Assembly: GCA_044432725.1 (NCBI GenBank) | Contig: JAWXUL010000050.1 | Coordinates: 1 to 11,466 of the forward strand | From: JAWXUK01 sp044432725 | GTDB lineage: Bacteria > Bacillota > Clostridia > Oscillospirales > Oscillospiraceae | DNA: 11,466 nucleotides | Reading direction: 5' to 3' | Shown: piece after piece, positions 1 through 6,088 of the stretch | Layout: each line of letters opens with the position of its first letter | Numbering within the stretch: position 1 is the first letter of the stretch | Made by a program: the position numbers and the translations under genes | Notes under the pieces: model-generated | The model's input: only the letters and a program-made list of their open reading frames with translations | The model's database searches: none | What the model was told of the DNA's origin: nothing

Positions 1-21
1 GGTATGATTAGTTTGTTCCAT
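1..21 (-). CDS. 5' end of a gene running off the left edge
   Basis: Only the first seven codons are inside the window, reading MEQTNHT from an ATG at position 21 on the minus strand. An AGAGGTG ribosome binding site lies six to seven bases upstream, and a TATAAT -10 box lies about 37 bases upstream of the ATG. These two signals are the reason for calling a gene from so little sequence. A copy of the sequence CCATAGAGCA covers the start codon region, and its inverted partner lies in the promoter, so the gene may be controlled by a repressor, possibly itself. The product cannot be identified from seven residues. Confidence 0.55.
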
Positions 22-57
22 AGAGCACCTCTGATTCATGTTTGTTTCGTCACTTAC

Positions 58-86
58 ATTATATCATAGATTTGCTCTATGGGATA
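58..86 (-). promoter_or_regulatory. Promoter with embedded palindrome for the left-edge gene
   Basis: On the minus strand a perfect TATAAT occupies 63 to 58. The -35 position 17 bases upstream (TATCCC) is poor. The spacer between them carries the palindrome CATAGA-N5-TCTATG (65-81), a typical place for a repressor operator. Half of it, CCATAGAGCA, recurs in inverted orientation at 18-27 over the start codon. The weak -35 would also fit an activator or a regulator-dependent promoter. Confidence 0.5.
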
Positions 87-120
87 TTTTATTTTGGACA
101 CTTAATTATACAACTTACCG

Positions 121-142
121 AAAAATTTAGCTACAGCTAATT
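121..142 (-). terminator. Possible terminator at the elaA stop codon
   Basis: On the minus strand TTAGC-TGTA-GCTAA is followed by ATTTTTC. The short stem overlaps the last codons and stop of the acetyltransferase gene. With only five or six A/T-rich pairs it is a weak candidate. Confidence 0.3.
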
Positions 143-579
143 TTCATCATTTTGTGTTTGATCCCATCTTCTAAAAAAGTACCAGAGCAGACCACAAAAT
201 CTGCCTTTTCATAAAAAGGAATGGCGTATTCTTGGGCATGAATTAAAATGGTATTGGGGCGATAATATTCTTTTGCAAAGGCAACCCCTTCTAAGACCAG
301 TTTCAAGCCGTGACCTTCCCCACGTCGGGTGGTGAGCACTCGCCCCAACAGTACTTGATTGTCCTCTTCGGGGTCCCAGTAAAGGCGACAAGAGGCAAGG
401 ATGTTTGCCCCTTCTTCCTCTCCCTCTTTGTAGAAAAGATGGGTTGCCACAATATCTGTGCCATCAGCATCCAAATAGACGCAGTTCTGCTCTAGGATAA
501 AGACTTCTTGGCGAGCCCGTAATAAGGCATAAAGCTCTAGGGAGGTGAGTTGGGCGAAAGTTTTAACGTGTAATTCCAT
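127..579 (-). CDS. elaA: ElaA-type GNAT family N-acetyltransferase
   Basis: The 150-residue product has the length and layout of the ElaA branch of the GNAT acetyltransferases, which use acetyl-CoA; the physiological substrate of the family is not established. The N-terminal LYALLRARQEVFILEQNC (about 16-33) and the following YLDADGTD are typical of ElaA. The acetyl-CoA loop region is LLGRVLTTRRGEGHG (about 77-91), with arginines and glycines in the pyrophosphate-binding position. The later AQEYAIPFYEKADF segment is the conserved GNAT motif B with the Tyr of the active site region. The start is preceded only by a weak AGTAGG. It begins 46 bp after the dacF stop with no terminator in between, so it is probably the second gene of a dacF-elaA transcript. 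The family call is firm and the function is general. Confidence 0.85.
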   Translation of the reverse strand: MELHVKTFAQLTSLELYALLRARQEVFILEQNCVYLDADGTDIVATHLFYKEGEEEGANILASCRLYWDPEEDNQVLLGRVLTTRRGEGHGLKLVLEGVAFAKEYYRPNTILIHAQEYAIPFYEKADFVVCSGTFLEDGIKHKMMKISCS

Positions 580-625
580 AATAAAGCCTACTTTTCAGAA
601 GAAATGTTGGGAAGAAAGGATTCTT

Positions 626-1978
626 TTATTTTCGATTGCTGCGGTATCTTCTTTTTTGATTGTTACGCCAAGAGTGACGGCGTTTTCTTTTTTGCAAGGC
701 ATATTGGGCGCCACCCACAGCAAGACCAGTGGCAACCACTCCAGCGACCATATATTTGCCATTGTCCGTGACAAAGCCTTCCATTTGTTGTTTTTGATAG
801 AGAATTTCTGAGCGTGCCACAGGTGCCATGGTGATAACGTCGATTTCGCCATAGATTTCCCCTTCATAGCTGAGGTACATGGTTCCCACCACCATACCTT
901 CTGCCACAGGGGCTTCTAGTGTGTCCACGTGGAGAACGACTTCGGTGTCGATGGTACTTAAATCCATGGAGATGGGCAAAGTTTTTTCAATGGCGCCGTC
1001 TGCTTTGACTAAAACAGCATCATTTTCGTCAGACAGTGTCACAGCGATTTGACCCACTGGATCTGTCCCAGAAGTGATGGTGCGACGGTCGAACTGTTCT
1101 ATACCAAATTTCAACAGACTACGGCTTTCTGATAATTGGGTCAGGAGGGTGGAGCCATCTTCTTGCTCTGCCACTGTGGCACCCAAAACCACAGCAATGA
1201 CATACTCGTTGCCTATTTCTGCGGCTGAAACAAGACAACGTCCAGCTTCTGGGGTGGAGCCTGTTTTTCCACCAATGCAGTATTCGTAAGTATACCCACG
1301 GTAATACCACTCTGATAATAAACCATTTGTATTGTAAAAAAGTCTCTCCTTGTTTTGGTTTGTTTCCTTAGTGGTATAGATGGCAGTTCCAACGATTTGG
1401 GCGAAAAGGGGATGGGTCATGGCTTCTTTGAAAATCAGATATAGGTCATAAGCAGTGGTGTAGTGCTCGTCGTCATGGAGTCCATGGGTGTTCCTGTACT
1501 GTGTGCCTGTACAGTCTAGCTCTGCTGCTTTGTCGTTCATGCTTTGGATAAAGCTTTGCAAATCTCCAGCGATTTCTATGGCTAAGATGTTGCCCGCTTC
1601 GTTTGCAGAAGCCACCAAAAGGCAGTGGAGCAAATCTTGGACAGACATGGTTTCTCCTGGAGAAATCCCTTGAGAAGAGCCATAAATGGACAAATCCACA
1701 GTGGAGTCTTCTGTGGCTGTGATCATGGTATCAAGAGAGACGATACCTTGGTCAATGGCAAGGCAGACCAGATATCCTGTCATAATTTTGGTGGTAGAGG
1801 CAGGGAATGCCTTGTCATAGGCATTCTGGGTAAAGAGCACTTCGTCATGCTTGGCATCTGCTAAAAAGGCATAGGAAGCCGTGATTTCGGGGTAATCTAT
1901 GTCTAGGGCAGAGGATGGGAATGCCAGTAGCAAAAGAAGTGGTAAAAAAAATATGGAAAAAAAATCTTTCTTTTTCAT
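626..1978 (-). CDS. dacF: Serine-type D-Ala-D-Ala carboxypeptidase (DacF/PBP5 class)
   Basis: The 450-residue product trims the terminal D-alanine from peptidoglycan stem peptides outside the membrane. The penicillin-binding triad is complete: STTK (Ser61 nucleophile, Lys64), SAN (124-126) and KTG (238-240). Residues 1-24 form a signal peptide with a KKK start and a Leu-rich core, ending near SSA. After the transpeptidase-like fold comes a PBP5 C-terminal beta domain (about 270-390). A hydrophobic stretch near 410-430 then precedes a very basic tail, which should anchor the protein to the membrane. The start at 1978 is chosen because AGGAGG lies eight bases before it and it places the signal peptide at the N terminus; an upstream in-frame ATG at 2020 would add 14 residues and lacks such a site. 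It is divergent from the two-component operon. In spore formers DacF acts in cortex maturation, but vegetative paralogues look similar. Confidence 0.93.
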   Translation of the reverse strand: MKKKDFFSIFFLPLLLLLAFPSSALDIDYPEITASYAFLADAKHDEVLFTQNAYDKAFPASTTKIMTGYLVCLAIDQGIVSLDTMITATEDSTVDLSIYGSSQGISPGETMSVQDLLHCLLVASANEAGNILAIEIAGDLQSFIQSMNDKAAELDCTGTQYRNTHGLHDDEHYTTAYDLYLIFKEAMTHPLFAQIVGTAIYTTKETNQNKERLFYNTNGLLSEWYYRGYTYEYCIGGKTGSTPEAGRCLVSAAEIGNEYVIAVVLGATVAEQEDGSTLLTQLSESRSLLKFGIEQFDRRTITSGTDPVGQIAVTLSDENDAVLVKADGAIEKTLPISMDLSTIDTEVVLHVDTLEAPVAEGMVVGTMYLSYEGEIYGEIDVITMAPVARSEILYQKQQMEGFVTDNGKYMVAGVVATGLAVGGAQYALQKRKRRHSWRNNQKRRYRSNRK

Positions 1979-2008
1979 CTTAAACCTCCTGATTTGTGGT
2001 ATGATAGG

Positions 2009-2030
2009 CAGAGGAAGCATCAGTCCTCTG
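2009..2030. repeat. Perfect 7-bp inverted repeat in the dacF leader
   Basis: CAGAGGA and TCCTCTG are separated by eight bases. The element lies between the dacF -10 box and its ribosome binding site, in the divergent intergenic region. It could be an RNA hairpin in the dacF leader or a protein-binding operator facing both genes. Confidence 0.4.
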
Positions 2031-2047
2031 TGAAATACATTTCCTAT

Positions 2048-2076
2048 ATTATAACAGATAGTAATCTCTTATGCAA
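2048..2076 (-). promoter_or_regulatory. dacF promoter, sigma-A type
   Basis: On the minus strand TTGCAT (2076-2071) and TATAAT (2053-2048) are separated by exactly 17 bases. The -10 box is perfect and the -35 matches four of six positions. It drives dacF, probably with elaA, leaving a leader of about 65 bases. No equally good plus-strand promoter is visible for the divergent response regulator gene. Confidence 0.75.
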
Positions 2077-2115
2077 GAAAAAATAAACAAAATTTTGAAA
2101 AGAAAAGGTGAGACT

Positions 2116-2823
2116 ATGGCAAAAATTTTAGTCGTAGATGATGAACCATTGTTGGTGAAGGGCATCAAGTTTAATTTAGAAAACGAGGGTCATCAGGTGA
2201 CAGGGTGCCATGATGGGGAAGCAGGGCTTTCCCAAGCAGAAACAGGAGAATTTGATCTGATTATTTTGGATTTGATGATGCCTAAAATGGGGGGATTGGA
2301 TTGTTGTATGGCGATTCGTGGCTTTTCCACTGTACCCATTATCATGTTGACAGCCAAGGGAGAGGACACAGATAAAATCATTGGCTTTGAATATGGGGCA
2401 GATGATTATTTGACCAAGCCTTTTAATATCCTAGAGTTAAAAGCACGGGTACGAGCCTTGTTACGACGGGCAGGGAGGAGCCAAGCTTCTGTGCCTGAAG
2501 TTGTGACAGAGTCTGTGCTGAAGGTGGGGCATATCCTCTTAGACCCTGTTTCACGATCGGTGAAGCGAGGGGAGGAAAACGTGGAACTGACAGCAAAGGA
2601 ATTTAATTTAATGGAACTACTCATGGAGAATCCAGAACGGGTTTACAGCCGAGAGAGTCTGTTGAACCTTGTGTGGGGGATGGACTATTTAGGGGACGAT
2701 AGAACGGTGGATGTTCATGTGCGACGTTTGCGAGAGAAGCTAGAGCTTGACCCTGCCAGTCCCCAATACCTGAAAACTAAGTGGGGGGTTGGGTATTATT
2801 TGAACAAGGAAGAGGAAGGATAG
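2116..2823 (+). CDS. OmpR/PhoP-family response regulator
   Basis: The 235-residue product is a DNA-binding transcription factor switched by phosphorylation. The receiver domain (1-115) has the acidic pair Asp8-Asp9, the phosphoacceptor Asp52 in LDLMMP, Thr79 and Lys101 in TKPF. The C-terminal winged helix (about 135-230) contains ELTAKEFNLMELL, the DDRTVDVHVRRLREKLE recognition segment and the closing GVGYYL wing. The start at 2116 follows AAAGGTGAG and begins MAKILVVDDEP, exactly at the first beta strand; the longer frame from 2071 has a Lys-rich extension without family support. The histidine kinase starts two bases after its stop, so the pair is cotranscribed and should be partners. The family resembles PhoP/WalR regulators of the cell envelope, which suits the neighbouring carboxypeptidase, but the regulon is inferred only. 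Confidence 0.95.
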   Translation: MAKILVVDDEPLLVKGIKFNLENEGHQVTGCHDGEAGLSQAETGEFDLIILDLMMPKMGGLDCCMAIRGFSTVPIIMLTAKGEDTDKIIGFEYGADDYLTKPFNILELKARVRALLRRAGRSQASVPEVVTESVLKVGHILLDPVSRSVKRGEENVELTAKEFNLMELLMENPERVYSRESLLNLVWGMDYLGDDRTVDVHVRRLREKLELDPASPQYLKTKWGVGYYLNKEEEG

Positions 2824-2825
2824 GC

Positions 2826-4265
2826 ATGTTATCACATCTAATCAGAAAAGAGAGGATTCCTTTTTTCCAGAGTATTCAGGCAAAGTTTGCCATGTCTGCT
2901 TTGGCGATTTTAGGGGTGGTGTTGGTGCTGATTAACATTTACCCTGTAGAGGCTTCTCGTACTTTGATTTTTCGCACAAAGGAAGCTTCTTTGAAAAGCC
3001 ACCTTGCCTTGATGTCTTCGGCCCTTTTGAATTTAGATACCATCACTGTGAATTCTGTGGAGCGGGTCATGGGGGCTTTTTCTTCTGCAGGGCTCTCCAG
3101 AATCTTGGTGACAGATTCTTGGGGTTTGGTTTTGTATGACAGTGAAAATGATATGGTGGGGCAGTATGCTTTGGGGCAAGAGATTCACCTTGCATTGACA
3201 GGTCATGACGTGGTCAATTCACATTTTTCTTTAAGTCATATTGTGTCAAAAGCAGCAGTGCCAGTGGTGTACGGAGACCATACCATTGCGGCGATTTACG
3301 TACAGGAAGAGGACGAGGAGCAAGGAATCTTGGCGCAATCCTTGATGGATAATCTTCGGACGATTTCTAGTATTGCAGCAGCTGTGGCGGCTATACTATA
3401 TGTAATATTCTCTGTGTTATTTACACAAAGGATTCGGGATTTGTTGACGGCGATTCAAATTGTGGGAGAGGGGGAATATGGACATCGCTTGGAACCCCGT
3501 GGGAATGATGAGATGAGCTTGCTGGCAGAGGAGTTTAATATATTGACGGATCGCTTGCAAAACACGGAAGAGGTCAGGCGACGCTTTGTGTCAGACGCTT
3601 CTCACGAGCTTCGGACACCCCTTGCCTCCATTCAGCTTTTAGCAGATTCCATTTTGCATACAGAAGAAATCCCACCAGAGATGGTGAGAGAATTTGTGGC
3701 AGATATCTGCACAGAGTCCCAAAGACTTTCTCGGATTACAGAACGGCTGTTAAACTTATCCAAGCTTGACAGTCTGCCCGCCCCTGTGGCAGAGCCTGTG
3801 GCTGTGGGGGAAGTGATAGAGCGTGTGTTGCAAAGCTTGGAATTGGTGGCAGAGGAAGCAGGGGTAGAGCTTCGTTATCGTCCCATGGAGGAAGAGGTTT
3901 TTATTCTGTGTACTTCGGATAAATATCATCAAATTTGCTATAATTATGTCGAAAATGGGGTAAAGTACACACCACGAGGAGGATATGTGGAAATATCCAC
4001 CCACTTGCGAGAGGGGGAAGTGGTGACAGAGGTTTGTGACAATGGTTTGGGAATCCCAACAGAGGATTTGCCAAAAATATTCAATCGCTTTTATCGTGTG
4101 GATGATGCACGTTCTCGGGAAGCAGGAGGTACAGGCTTGGGGCTTGCCATTGTGCGAGACACAGCACGTGCCTATGGAGGCTGGGTCGAGGCAAGGAATC
4201 ACAGTCCATCTGGGACGATTTTTTCTGTGGGCTTACCTTGTGCAGAAGAGGAGGTGGACTTGTGA
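2826..4265 (+). CDS. Membrane sensor histidine kinase (HAMP-HisKA-HATPase)
   Basis: The 479-residue kinase should phosphorylate the upstream response regulator. Membrane segments are at about 22-40 and 179-199, bracketing an extracellular domain of about 140 residues that looks like a single PAS/Cache-type sensor. A HAMP linker (about 200-250) leads into HisKA with the phosphoacceptor His260 in SHELRTPLASI. The ATPase domain shows the N box with Asn377 in ENGVKY, the G1 box DNGLGIP (Asp405) and the G2 box GGTGLGLAI (from Gly434). The F box is FNRFYR. All catalytic motifs are intact. The start at 2826 follows AGGAAGGATAGG and sits two bases after the regulator stop; a longer overlapping frame was not used. 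Its stop overlaps the GTG start of the GerMN lipoprotein, which implies translational coupling. The signal is unknown; envelope stress is a reasonable guess. Confidence 0.95.
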   Translation: MLSHLIRKERIPFFQSIQAKFAMSALAILGVVLVLINIYPVEASRTLIFRTKEASLKSHLALMSSALLNLDTITVNSVERVMGAFSSAGLSRILVTDSWGLVLYDSENDMVGQYALGQEIHLALTGHDVVNSHFSLSHIVSKAAVPVVYGDHTIAAIYVQEEDEEQGILAQSLMDNLRTISSIAAAVAAILYVIFSVLFTQRIRDLLTAIQIVGEGEYGHRLEPRGNDEMSLLAEEFNILTDRLQNTEEVRRRFVSDASHELRTPLASIQLLADSILHTEEIPPEMVREFVADICTESQRLSRITERLLNLSKLDSLPAPVAEPVAVGEVIERVLQSLELVAEEAGVELRYRPMEEEVFILCTSDKYHQICYNYVENGVKYTPRGGYVEISTHLREGEVVTEVCDNGLGIPTEDLPKIFNRFYRVDDARSREAGGTGLGLAIVRDTARAYGGWVEARNHSPSGTIFSVGLPCAEEEVDL

Positions 4266-4720
4266 AGAAGTTCTTGTCTTTTTGCTTGCTTTTGACCTTG
4301 GGGGGCTGTGCCATTCCTTCTTCTGGGAATAGCTATCAGCTTTATTATGTGAATGAGTACAGCTCTACAGGGCAAGCGTTGCAGTCAGTGGTGCGATATT
4401 TGCCAGAGGATCAGGAAGAAATTGATATCAAGACATTGGTGGAGGCACATTTAGAGTATGGAATCCCTGATGATGTGCAATCACCTTTTCCCAGTGGAAC
4501 CACAGTATTACGGGGAGAAGTCCTTGAAAATGGTCTTGCAGAAGTGACCTTTTCTTCGGAATACGGAGAGTTATCAGGGATAGAGAAAACGGTGGCAGAT
4601 TTTGCTGTCTTTCATACCATTATCCAGTTGCCACGGGTGAATGCGGTGCAGATTCACGTCCAAGGGGAAGAGGAAGAACCTCCAGTGCTAAAAGAGGGAG
4701 CTGGGGTGTTCATGGAGTGA
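4262..4720 (+). CDS. GerMN-domain lipoprotein coupled to the two-component system
   Basis: The 152-residue product starts with a short signal peptide VKKFLSFCLLLTLGGC; Cys16 is the probable lipidated residue of a LGGC lipobox, so the mature protein should sit on the outer face of the membrane. The rest matches a single GerMN domain: YQLYYVNE, the long loop with LVEAHLEYGIPDD, then LRGEVLENGLAEVTFSSEYGEL and a terminal VNAVQIHVQG strand. The GTG start at 4262 overlaps the kinase TGA and has GAGGAGGTGG just upstream, so it is probably translated by ribosomes coming off the kinase. GerM in Bacillus acts in spore formation and germination, whereas actinobacterial LpqB, which also carries GerMN, modulates its neighbouring kinase MtrB. 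By position the LpqB-like role, tuning the kinase from outside, is the better guess. No beta-propeller domain is present here. Confidence 0.85.
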   Translation: MKKFLSFCLLLTLGGCAIPSSGNSYQLYYVNEYSSTGQALQSVVRYLPEDQEEIDIKTLVEAHLEYGIPDDVQSPFPSGTTVLRGEVLENGLAEVTFSSEYGELSGIEKTVADFAVFHTIIQLPRVNAVQIHVQGEEEEPPVLKEGAGVFME

Positions 4721-4743
4721 AATTTGTCCAGTGGAAGGTTATG

Positions 4744-4783
4744 AAAAAACAGCCAGATTCCTGATGGAATGTGGCTGTTTTTG
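4744..4783. terminator. Two-way intrinsic terminator between convergent units
   Basis: AACAGCCA and TGGCTGTT, with an inner ATTCC/GGAAT, form a long stem with one mismatch around a TGAT loop. A T run follows on the plus strand, and an A6 run precedes it, which reads as T6 on the minus strand. It can therefore stop both the two-component operon and the antitoxin transcript. Confidence 0.85.
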
Positions 4784-4786
4784 TGC

Positions 4787-4850
4787 TTACTTTTTGGGGA
4801 GGTAGCTTGATTCAAAAATATCACCAGAAGGATATGCTTCTTTCGACCCT
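4787..4850 (-). pseudogene. Out-of-frame remnant of the antitoxin C terminus
   Basis: Downstream of the fused antitoxin stop, a shifted frame reads EAYPSGDIFESSYLPKK and then stops at 4789-4787. The stretch GAAGCATA..CTTCTG.TGAT aligns with the EAYAS..DD region that follows the SPS motif in the first antitoxin copy. Between SPS and EAY the second copy has one more base than the first (24 against 23). A single-base insertion has therefore cut the second copy short and left its tail untranslated. Confidence 0.6.
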
Positions 4851-5240
4851 TTATTTATTGGAGGGACTGGCTTCTTTCCCAAGAAAATCTTCCAGCATTT
4901 CCGTCCAAGTCAAGCCCATTCTGTGTAGTACCTCTTCAACCTGTTCCTTTAGCAGTAAAGGTATTTTAATTGAAGTCATTTCTATCAATTTACATTGTTT
5001 CAAATATTCAAAATCAGACAATTTTCTATTTAACTCTAATAACTCCTCGTCTACATTGAGATCAATTTTAGAGTGATCATCAGAAGCGTATGCTTCTGTC
5101 AATGGTTTCTCCACTGAGGGACTGTCTTCTTTCCCAAGAAAATCATTCAGCATTTCATTCCAAGTCATGCCTGTTCTGTGCAATTCCTCTTCAACCTGTT
5201 CCTTTAGAAGTAGCGGTATTGTAATTGGAGACATTTCCAT
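4851..5240 (-). CDS. Fused double antitoxin-like protein
   Basis: The 129-residue product consists of two copies of one small antitoxin-like domain. Copy 1 spans about 1-58 and copy 2 about 88-129; residues 3-42 and 88-127 match at 31 of 40 positions, including PLLLKEQVEE, TW.EML.DFLGKE and SPS. Each copy begins with a beta-strand-like hydrophobic segment and two helices, as in ribbon-helix-helix antitoxins of the RelB/DinJ type. They resemble the single-domain antitoxin at 5598-5828. The start at 5240 follows AAAGGATG eight bases upstream. The linker 70-87 (NRKLSDFEYLKQCKLIE) is a former 5' leader turned into coding sequence. The second copy lost its C-terminal tail to a frameshift. No toxin gene lies downstream. 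Since such antitoxins normally act as dimers, a covalent pair could fold on itself. Function as a DNA-binding or toxin-neutralising protein is inferred only. Confidence 0.75.
   Translation of the reverse strand: MEMSPITIPLLLKEQVEEELHRTGMTWNEMLNDFLGKEDSPSVEKPLTEAYASDDHSKIDLNVDEELLELNRKLSDFEYLKQCKLIEMTSIKIPLLLKEQVEEVLHRMGLTWTEMLEDFLGKEASPSNK
4980..5027 (-). other. Fossil ribosome binding site and start codon inside the fused gene
   Basis: Read on the minus strand, this coding stretch aligns with the untranslated leader of the intact antitoxin gene. AAATTGTCT, then ATATTTGAAA, then a ruined Shine-Dalgarno (CAATG where the leader has GGATG), then ATAGAAATGAC where the leader has ATGGAGATGAC. The old start codon has changed from ATG to ATA. 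This shows that the fused gene arose from two tandem antitoxin genes whose intervening leader became coding. Confidence 0.65.
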
Positions 5241-5334
5241 CAAATCTCATCCTTTCATATAAGACAAAGAAGCCAAATTTCGTTCAAAATTTAACTTTAG
5301 TCTTTGTTGTGTCGTCTAGCAACAATAAATGTGA

Positions 5335-5608
5335 TTAAAAAATATCACTGTGGGTACCAGTGTGACACAACACCAAAACAAGTTCGTTTTTTTCAATTTT
5401 ATAAACGAGAAGCCAGTCAGGTTCGATGTGGCATTCACGATGTCCCTTCCAGTTCCCTGTGAGTTTATGGTCATTAAATTCATCGGGCAATGTGATTCCG
5501 TTTTGAAGTAATTGCACCACGGCATCCAGTTTGTCACGGTCTAAATTCCTTTGCTTTTTTTTTCAAATCTCGTTTGTAAGAATTTTTGACTCGTAAGTTA
5601 TACATCAT
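5335..5608 (-). pseudogene. yafQ: YafQ-family mRNA-interferase toxin, frameshifted
   Basis: Starting at tandem ATG codons (5608 and 5605), overlapping the end of the antitoxin gene, the frame reads YNLRVKNSYKRDLKK and then fails: a run of nine A residues (minus strand, 5563-5555) shifts it to a stop soon after. With eight A residues the frame would continue as KKQRNLDRDKLDAVVQLLQNG and on to the end, giving about 90 residues, the usual YafQ length of about 92. The C-terminal part is highly conserved: DHKLTGNWKGHRECHIEPDW and GTHSDIF hold the His, Asp, Trp and final Phe positions known to be catalytic in E. coli YafQ, a ribosome-dependent endoribonuclease. The toxin is therefore probably inactive, unless polymerase slippage or ribosomal frameshifting at the A run restores some product. 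A sequencing error in the homopolymer is the other explanation. Confidence 0.85.
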
Positions 5609-5828
5609 CTTCACTGTCTATTTCTACCCAAATTTCTTCCATTGAATGATAAGTCTTTTCGCAGGTGCCCGACGCATACGCCTCTCTCAATGCTTTATCT
5701 ACAGAAGGACTGGCTTCTTTCCCTAAAATACTTTCAATGAATTCTGCCCAAGTTTGCCCTGTTTCTTCTAGCTCTTTCTCTACTCGCTGCGTCAATACAG
5801 CTGGCAAAGTAATTGTGGTCATCTCCAT
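5598..5828 (-). CDS. Antitoxin of the YafQ-type module
   Basis: The 76-residue acidic protein begins MEMTTITLPAVLTQRVEKEL, a beta strand followed by a helix as in ribbon-helix-helix antitoxins. It continues with TWAEFIESILGKEASPS, close to both copies in the fused gene, and ends in a Glu/Asp-rich tail (EEIWVEIDSEDDV) of the kind that wraps around a RelE/YafQ toxin. The start at 5828 has AAAGGATG seven bases upstream. Its last codons overlap the tandem ATG of the toxin gene, the usual tight coupling of such modules, and the YafQ-like toxin identifies it by partnership. A palindrome 31 bases before the start may be the operator for autoregulation. It is distant from classical DinJ, so no symbol is given. 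A longer open frame extending to 6188 runs through hairpins and lacks coding character. Confidence 0.82.
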   Translation of the reverse strand: MEMTTITLPAVLTQRVEKELEETGQTWAEFIESILGKEASPSVDKALREAYASGTCEKTYHSMEEIWVEIDSEDDV

Positions 5829-5858
5829 AAAAACACATCCTTTCAAATATGCGAAGAG

Positions 5859-5884
5859 AGACAATTTCCCATAGAAAATTGTCT
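5859..5884. promoter_or_regulatory. Operator-like palindrome upstream of the antitoxin
   Basis: AGACAATTT and AAATTGTCT form a perfect 9-bp inverted repeat separated by eight bases, ending 31 bases before the antitoxin start. Ribbon-helix-helix antitoxins commonly repress their own operon through such palindromes. One arm, AGACAATTT, survives in the fossil leader at 5016-5024 while the other has decayed. It could also form a leader hairpin. Confidence 0.55.
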
Positions 5885-5950
5885 TGTTGTTTGTTTGTAT
5901 AACCCCTACACAAAGACTGTAACAGAAATCCTCCGTCCCTCGTCCTTCGT

Positions 5951-6003
5951 CCCCCCTCGGAGAGCATGGGGGGCACACGGGGGGAACAGCGTTCCCACCC
6001 GTG
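5951..6003. repeat. GC-rich hairpin cluster
   Basis: Within the gene-free stretch 5885-6254, this part is much richer in G and C than its surroundings. C6 (5951-5956) can pair with G6 (5968-5973). CACGGGGGGAAC (5976-5987) pairs with GTTCCCACCCGTG (5991-6003) with one bulged base and an AGC loop. No protein-coding potential is apparent. It may be a small dispersed repeat or the end of a lost element. Confidence 0.5.
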
Positions 6004-6056
6004 AGAACGGTTTCGGACCTTTTACAGACACATCTTTCTTGCAAATAAAGAGAAAA

Positions 6057-6080
6057 TTTCCACGTCCGCAGACGTGGAAA
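6057..6080. repeat. Perfect 10-bp hairpin, terminator-like on the minus strand
   Basis: TTTCCACGTC-CGCA-GACGTGGAAA is a perfect stem with a four-base loop. On the minus strand it is followed by TTTTCTC, so it could act as a weak terminator ahead of the toxin-antitoxin module. Confidence 0.5.
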
Positions 6081-6088
6081 TAGTTCCT

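Noticed and set aside
3756..4202. 148-codon antisense frame inside the histidine kinase gene
   Set aside because: It is a shadow of a strongly conserved kinase ATPase domain, is rich in Cys and His in an atypical way, and has no start signals.
5316..5537. 73-codon frame across the toxin gene
   Set aside because: It uses a different frame from the conserved YafQ sequence and results from the same DNA.
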